A DNA stretch of 9,206 nucleotides from JBBRLG01 sp038231495 (GTDB lineage Bacteria > Planctomycetota > Planctomycetia > Gemmatales > Gemmataceae), in NCBI GenBank assembly GCA_038231495.1, contig JBBRLG010000292.1, forward strand, positions 1-9,206, in the 5' to 3' direction. Positions 6,589-9,206 of this stretch are shown here, one piece after another; position 1 is the first letter of the stretch; every line of letters begins with the position of its first letter. The notes below the pieces were generated by a model. It was not told where the DNA came from and ran no database searches. It saw only the letters and a list, made by a program, of their open reading frames with translations. Position numbers and translations under genes: made by a program.

Positions 6589-7152
6589 TCATGGTCGTTC
6601 TCCAGTGATCCCTGGTTCCATCTTCATCGTCCAGATGGCCCACAAATCGCAGTCGGCATGTGGCTCATCGGGATACTCGGCCCGCAGAAGATTCTGAACG
6701 CTCAATGCCCGCGCCTGGTCGGTCAGCAGGCCGCAGTCCGAAAGGTCCGCGGGGGCAAACGCCTTGTCGAACCCGCCGCAGTTCACCAGGGCGCTGATGC
6801 CCGTCTGCAACTTAATAAGGTCGAATCCACGGAACGCAAACCGGGGGTCGCTAAACGAGCAAACCGCGGTGTCGGTCGGATTCTGCATCAGCGCCAGGAC
6901 GCTCACCCGGTCATTCCCGGCTACCCTGCGCACAACGTAGTCGAGATCGGGGAACAAGCGCGTCTGGAAGTCTTCCTGGACATTGTGCTGCCAGTCCGCG
7001 GCGGTCAACTCCTGAAAGACGGTCGGGCAGAGAATGCCGTCCAGCGAGACGACCTCCCGAAGCTGCGTCAGGCAGGACCATTCGATGAATTGCTGCCACG
7101 CCTCACCAGAGGCGGGGTCGAATCGCTTCACGGCAGAATAAAGGACTGGCAT
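6589..7152 (-). CDS. Conserved hypothetical protein, no named domain
   Basis: From the ATG at 7150-7152 the product is 187 residues, soluble, with no signal peptide or membrane segment. It has a balanced composition and several motifs that look conserved: MPVLYSAVKRFDP at the start, LTAADWQHNVQEDF near residue 50, a central GFDLIKLQTGISALVNCGG, and EPHADCDLWAIW near the C-terminus. I recall similar unnamed proteins in planctomycetes and other environmental bacteria but cannot give a function. A GTG three codons upstream (7159-7161) shares bases with the transposase relic, so the ATG is preferred. No Shine-Dalgarno is visible, because the sequence upstream is IS-derived. The gene may be intact in its coding part yet have lost its own promoter and ribosome binding site. 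Confidence 0.65.
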   Translation of the reverse strand: MPVLYSAVKRFDPASGEAWQQFIEWSCLTQLREVVSLDGILCPTVFQELTAADWQHNVQEDFQTRLFPDLDYVVRRVAGNDRVSVLALMQNPTDTAVCSFSDPRFAFRGFDLIKLQTGISALVNCGGFDKAFAPADLSDCGLLTDQARALSVQNLLRAEYPDEPHADCDLWAIWTMKMEPGITGERP

Positions 7153-7159
7153 AGTCGGC

Positions 7160-7303
7160 ACGCAGGGCGTAGAAGATGGCAGCGACGATTTCCCGGTTGC
7201 CGTATTTGCGCGGCCGGCCGCCGGCCTTGGGCGGGGGGAACAGGTGTTCGACGTTGTCCCCGTGCAGGTCGGTCAGGTCGGTCGGGTCGGGTTTTCGGTT
7301 CAT
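7160..7303 (-). pseudogene. IS5-family transposase, N-terminal fragment of about 48 residues
   Basis: The peptide opens with PTDLTD, then LFPPPKAGGRPRKYGNREIV and AAIFYALR. These are the hallmarks of the N-terminal domain of IS5-family transposases, whose usual form is PTDLTDxQW, PPxxxGGRPRK and NAIFYxLRTGCQW. After the arginine at about 7160 the match stops: the expected TGCQW continuation is replaced by sequence belonging to the next gene. The DDE catalytic core is entirely absent, so the fragment cannot transpose. Confidence 0.75.
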
Positions 7304-7361
7304 CCCGCTGAACTAAAGACCACCTCCAGCTGCGGCAAGGTGCCTTTTTAAACACCCTCTC
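7160..7361 (-). mobile_element. IS5-family element remnant, 5' end only
   Basis: Read on the minus strand, the remnant would begin near 7361 with GAGAGGGTGTTTAAAAAGGC (7342-7361, complement). This resembles the terminal sequence of IS5-type elements and sits where homology in the PIN toxin stops. The transposase start follows at 7303, and transposase similarity ends at about 7160, against the start of the conserved hypothetical gene. No right end or matching terminal repeat is present. The right boundary at 7361 is an estimate to within a few bases. Confidence 0.5.
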
Positions 7362-7561
7362 AACGCCCGCTTGAGTCGCTTCAAGTTCGCGTCCCGTGTT
7401 GTGCTCCATTCCACGCCGAAGAACAGTTCGCCCACTACCGGCATACAGGTCCCGATGCGAGCGCCCCGCTGGTGAGCATCGCGAACACGACCGTCCACAC
7501 CGCAGCGGTGGTTGATGAAGTGCCCCATGATGCCGGTATCGAGCAGGTAACGCACCTTCAT
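7313..7561 (-). pseudogene. PIN-domain (VapC-like) toxin, truncated
   Basis: The 82-residue reading frame starts as a good PIN domain: MKVRYLLDTGIMGHFIN with the first catalytic Asp8, and IGTCMPVVGELFFGVE with Glu45. PIN toxins are ribonucleases of about 130-150 residues that need three or four acidic residues for metal binding. Here similarity ends after about residue 69, and the last dozen residues (CLKRHLAAAGGGL region) come from the IS end. The C-terminal acidic residues are missing, so nuclease activity is not expected. Its ATG overlaps the antitoxin stop in an ATGA junction (7558-7561), the classic toxin-antitoxin arrangement. Confidence 0.75.
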
Positions 7562-7857
7562 GGGAACAACCCCTCAACGTCCTTGTCCCTGTTGGCGATC
7601 GTGTAATCCTTTGTCTTCTGGCGCCAGGCGGCAATGTCGGCCACTTCCTCCGGCGTGAACTCCAGCGGCTCCAGAGAGTCGTACCAACCGAGCCACTCGG
7701 CAACGGCCTCTGGCACCTCCGGCCAGTCCTCCGCGCGGAGCCCAACAGTTTCGTCCACCGGCAGCGGTTCGATCAGGAGCCGGCAGCCTTCCGGCCACTC
7801 CGCTTGCTGGTCGGGGACGATCTGTCCGTTCTTCCAGGTCGCTTTGATTGCGTTCAT
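7558..7857 (-). CDS. Antitoxin of a VapBC-type pair, AbrB/AF2212-like
   Basis: This is a 99-residue protein. Its N-terminus (MNAIKATWKNGQIVPDQQAE, then WPEGCRLLIEP) has the short beta-hairpin pattern of AbrB/AF2212-like antitoxins. The C-terminal part is acidic and tryptophan-rich (LRAEDWPEVPEAVAEWL at 40-56, FTPEEVADIAAWRQK at 67-81) and would wrap the toxin. The start is ATG 7855-7857, preceded by an AGGAGGG Shine-Dalgarno (7864-7870, complement). A longer in-frame start near 8106 would translate the inverted repeat and is rejected. It overlaps the PIN gene by four bases. Family members neutralise the toxin and repress their own operon. Since the toxin is broken, this antitoxin is probably an orphan. 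Confidence 0.8.
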   Translation of the reverse strand: MNAIKATWKNGQIVPDQQAEWPEGCRLLIEPLPVDETVGLRAEDWPEVPEAVAEWLGWYDSLEPLEFTPEEVADIAAWRQKTKDYTIANRDKDVEGLFP

Positions 7858-7863
7858 GGATAT

Positions 7864-7870
7864 CCCTCCT
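7864..7870 (-). promoter_or_regulatory. Shine-Dalgarno that fixes the antitoxin start
   Basis: On the minus strand AGGAGGG lies six bases before the ATG at 7857. It supports this start over upstream in-frame codons. Confidence 0.75.
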
Positions 7871-7884
7871 TCCTCGCTCGTTAA

Positions 7885-7913
7885 ATGATCCCAACATCCG
7901 AACCGGAATGCAA
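7885..7913 (-). promoter_or_regulatory. Weak candidate promoter for the antitoxin gene
   Basis: A TTGCAT -35 (7908-7913) and a GATCAT -10 (7885-7890) are separated by 17 bases on the minus strand, about 30 bases before the start codon. Spacing and position are right but both boxes are weak (three and four of six matches). Confidence 0.3.
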
Positions 7914-7969
7914 GGTTGATAGGTGCCGAAAAACTGACGAGGGGTGAAAGGGCCGCGAGGAAAAAAGGT

Positions 7970-8072
7970 CGCCGGGTGCCACTGGCGGCTTGTCCGCCAG
8001 GGGTGGGGCGGCAAGGGAACGGGCGCGTTCTCGTCCATTCACTGGCGGACAAGCCGCCAGTGGCACCCGGCG
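7970..8072. repeat. 31-bp perfect inverted repeat with a hairpin nested in each arm
   Basis: The left arm (7970-8000) and right arm (8042-8072) are exact reverse complements over 31 bases, separated by 41 bases. Each arm also contains CTGGCGG and CCGCCAG around a five-base loop, so each can fold alone or pair with the other. It lies between the divergent antitoxin and DUF4062 genes and encodes no credible protein. It looks like a dispersed planctomycete palindromic repeat in tail-to-tail copies. Confidence 0.85.
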
Positions 8073-8099
8073 CTGAACTTGAAATGGGCGGCCAAATGA

Positions 8100-8129
8100 C
8101 TGACAACCCCGGAACTCATCTGGTAAAAT
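8100..8129 (+). promoter_or_regulatory. Candidate promoter for the DUF4062 gene
   Basis: CTGACA (8100-8105) is followed after 18 bases by TAAAAT (8124-8129), with TGG just before the -10. The boxes resemble the strong promoter at 3579-3606. It would leave a leader of about 150 bases before the ATG at 8285, in which I see no clear riboswitch or second promoter. Confidence 0.4.
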
Positions 8130-8284
8130 CGGTATTGCCGCACTCCGCGCAACTCAGCCTACCTTAGCTGAGGCCGCAGCGACCGCGACACCCGGCTACG
8201 GCGCGATGGGACAATAACGTCGATTTTCATTGTTTCGTTGAGGATGAATGCCGTCGGTTCTGCTTTTCTCATAGGAGTAAGGCC

Positions 8285-9187
8285 ATGGCCTACCGAGCCA
8301 AGGTTGTCAAAGTAATGATCGCTTCACCTAGCGACGTTGCGGCCGAGCGCCAGGTGATCCGGAATGTAATTCAAGAATGGAACTTTACCCATTCTGAAGA
8401 TAAGAACCTTGTTCTGATGCCGGTAGGGTGGGAGTCCCATTCGGCCCCCTCAATGGGCGACCGTGCCCAAGCAATCTTCAACAAACAGGTATTGGCTGAC
8501 TGCGACCTGCTCCTTGCCGTTTTTTGGACTAAACTTGGAACGCCGACGGGAAAGGCTGCCAGCGGCACGGTTGAGGAGATAGAGGAACATATCAAGGCGA
8601 AAAAGCCGGCCATGATTTACTTTTCCAAGATCCCGGTTTTGTTGGAAAGCGTCGACCCAAAGCAATACAAGGCGGTCATGGAGTTCAAGAAAGAAATGGG
8701 AAAAAGGGGCCTCTATGCCGAATATGAATCGACTGAGGATTTCCGCGAAAAGCTGAGCCGGCAACTTGGCCATACCGTGCTTCGTTCTTTCGCGCCAAAA
8801 AAAAACGGAAACGGCCAAAACGGTGACGATCTAACCATTGTCGCCCCAACTCTGCCCGACCTATCGGAACCGGCAAGTCAACTCCTGGTGGAGGCCGCGC
8901 AGGACAAAGCGGGAGGAGTGCTCCGGGTTCTTTCCTCCGGTGGTTTAACGATTCAGACGAATGAAAGGAATTTAGTTGAGAGCCAGGATTCAAGAAACCA
9001 GGCTCGCTGGGAAGGCGCCCTAAAGGAATTGAGGAATTTAGGACTTCTTGAGGACAGAGGGCACAAAGGTACCCTGTTTTCGGTTACTGACGAAGGGTAT
9101 CGCGTAGCTGATCTTCTTCGGGAGCGGCAATATGTTAAAGCGCCGGGGGCCATGCTTTCGTACTCGAAAGCTGGGCACCCGGCGTGA
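8285..9187 (+). CDS. DUF4062 domain protein with C-terminal winged helix; candidate signalling/defence gene
   Basis: The complete 300-residue protein is predicted cytoplasmic. Residues about 7-165 match the DUF4062 pattern: VMIASPSDVAAER (10-22), VGWESHSAPSMG (47-58), DLLLAVFWTKLGTPTG (74-89), SGTVEEIE (93-100) and KPAMIYFS (107-114). This domain has a TIR/nucleoside-deoxyribosyltransferase-like fold and occurs at the N-terminus of NTPase- and TPR-containing conflict proteins. Glu97, Glu98 and Glu100 lie where related enzymes keep acidic active-site residues, but activity is unproven. A linker rich in Asn, Gly and Lys (172-182) leads to a winged helix (about 193-282) with ARWEGALKELRNLGLLEDRG and a wing ending FSVTDEGYRVADLL. 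Start: ATG 8285 with AGGAG (8273-8277) seven bases upstream. GC is much lower than in neighbours (29 of 60 bases at 8341-8400 against 46 of 60 at 4741-4800), suggesting transfer. Confidence 0.85.
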   Translation: MAYRAKVVKVMIASPSDVAAERQVIRNVIQEWNFTHSEDKNLVLMPVGWESHSAPSMGDRAQAIFNKQVLADCDLLLAVFWTKLGTPTGKAASGTVEEIEEHIKAKKPAMIYFSKIPVLLESVDPKQYKAVMEFKKEMGKRGLYAEYESTEDFREKLSRQLGHTVLRSFAPKKNGNGQNGDDLTIVAPTLPDLSEPASQLLVEAAQDKAGGVLRVLSSGGLTIQTNERNLVESQDSRNQARWEGALKELRNLGLLEDRGHKGTLFSVTDEGYRVADLLRERQYVKAPGAMLSYSKAGHPA

Positions 9188-9206
9188 TTTGGCGAGCCGG
9201 GAGCGT

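Noticed and set aside
6289..7311. 340-residue plus-strand frame across the tRNA terminator, hypothetical gene and transposase relic
   Set aside because: It starts in the terminator and runs antisense to minus-strand sequence with clear family motifs.
7970..8072. CRISPR array or att site at the 31-bp repeat
   Set aside because: Only two copies, in inverted orientation, without regular spacers; nothing else supports a CRISPR or attachment site.
7858..8106. 83-residue N-terminal extension of the antitoxin
   Set aside because: It translates the 31-bp inverted repeat; the internal ATG at 7857 has a strong Shine-Dalgarno and matches the family start.

Overview
The window looks like a piece of a high-GC planctomycete chromosome, most likely of the Gemmataceae. 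This is inferred from the gene families: a secreted protein with a short HEAT-like N-terminal repeat and C-terminal TPRs, a BlaI-type repressor paired with an M56 peptidase carrying a PDZ domain, an IS5-type transposase relic, abundant dispersed palindromic repeats, and sigma70-like promoters with a TAAAAT -10 box. No taxonomic search was possible, so this is a judgement from memory of the families.

The left part (1-6111) reads as ordinary chromosome. It opens with a gene-less block (about 16-309) of G-tract and C-tract hairpins that together form one large imperfect inverted repeat. rpiB (ribose-5-phosphate isomerase B family) follows on the plus strand. It converges on a long secreted HEAT/TPR protein on the minus strand, and the two genes share a perfect 20-bp-stem hairpin between their stop codons. 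Upstream of the TPR gene, and divergent from it, is a two-gene operon: a BlaI/MecI-family repressor with a GTG start, and a membrane M56 metallopeptidase fused to a PDZ domain. By family precedent the peptidase senses a signal and inactivates the repressor. The control region holds a strong TTGACA/TAAAAT promoter, a second possible promoter and an 18-bp palindrome that I propose as the operator.

A tRNA-Leu (anticodon GAG, 6201-6286) with a clear intrinsic terminator marks the change to an accessory region. Just past it are three 11-bp tandem repeats in a gene-less stretch. Next come, all on the minus strand and in the order they would be transcribed from the right, an AbrB/AF2212-like antitoxin, a PIN-domain toxin cut off at about half length, a 5'-terminal relic of an IS5-family element, and an unnamed conserved protein whose start codon lies within about 10 bases of the IS breakpoint. 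I read this as one history: an IS landed in the toxin gene and a later deletion joined the IS stump to the next gene.

The right end, across a 31-bp perfect nested inverted repeat, carries a complete plus-strand gene of clearly lower GC. It encodes an N-terminal DUF4062 domain (a TIR/nucleoside-deoxyribosyltransferase-like fold) and a C-terminal winged helix. DUF4062 occurs in prokaryotic conflict proteins, so this is the best candidate in the window for an undescribed defence or signalling gene. Its partners, if any, would lie beyond the right edge.
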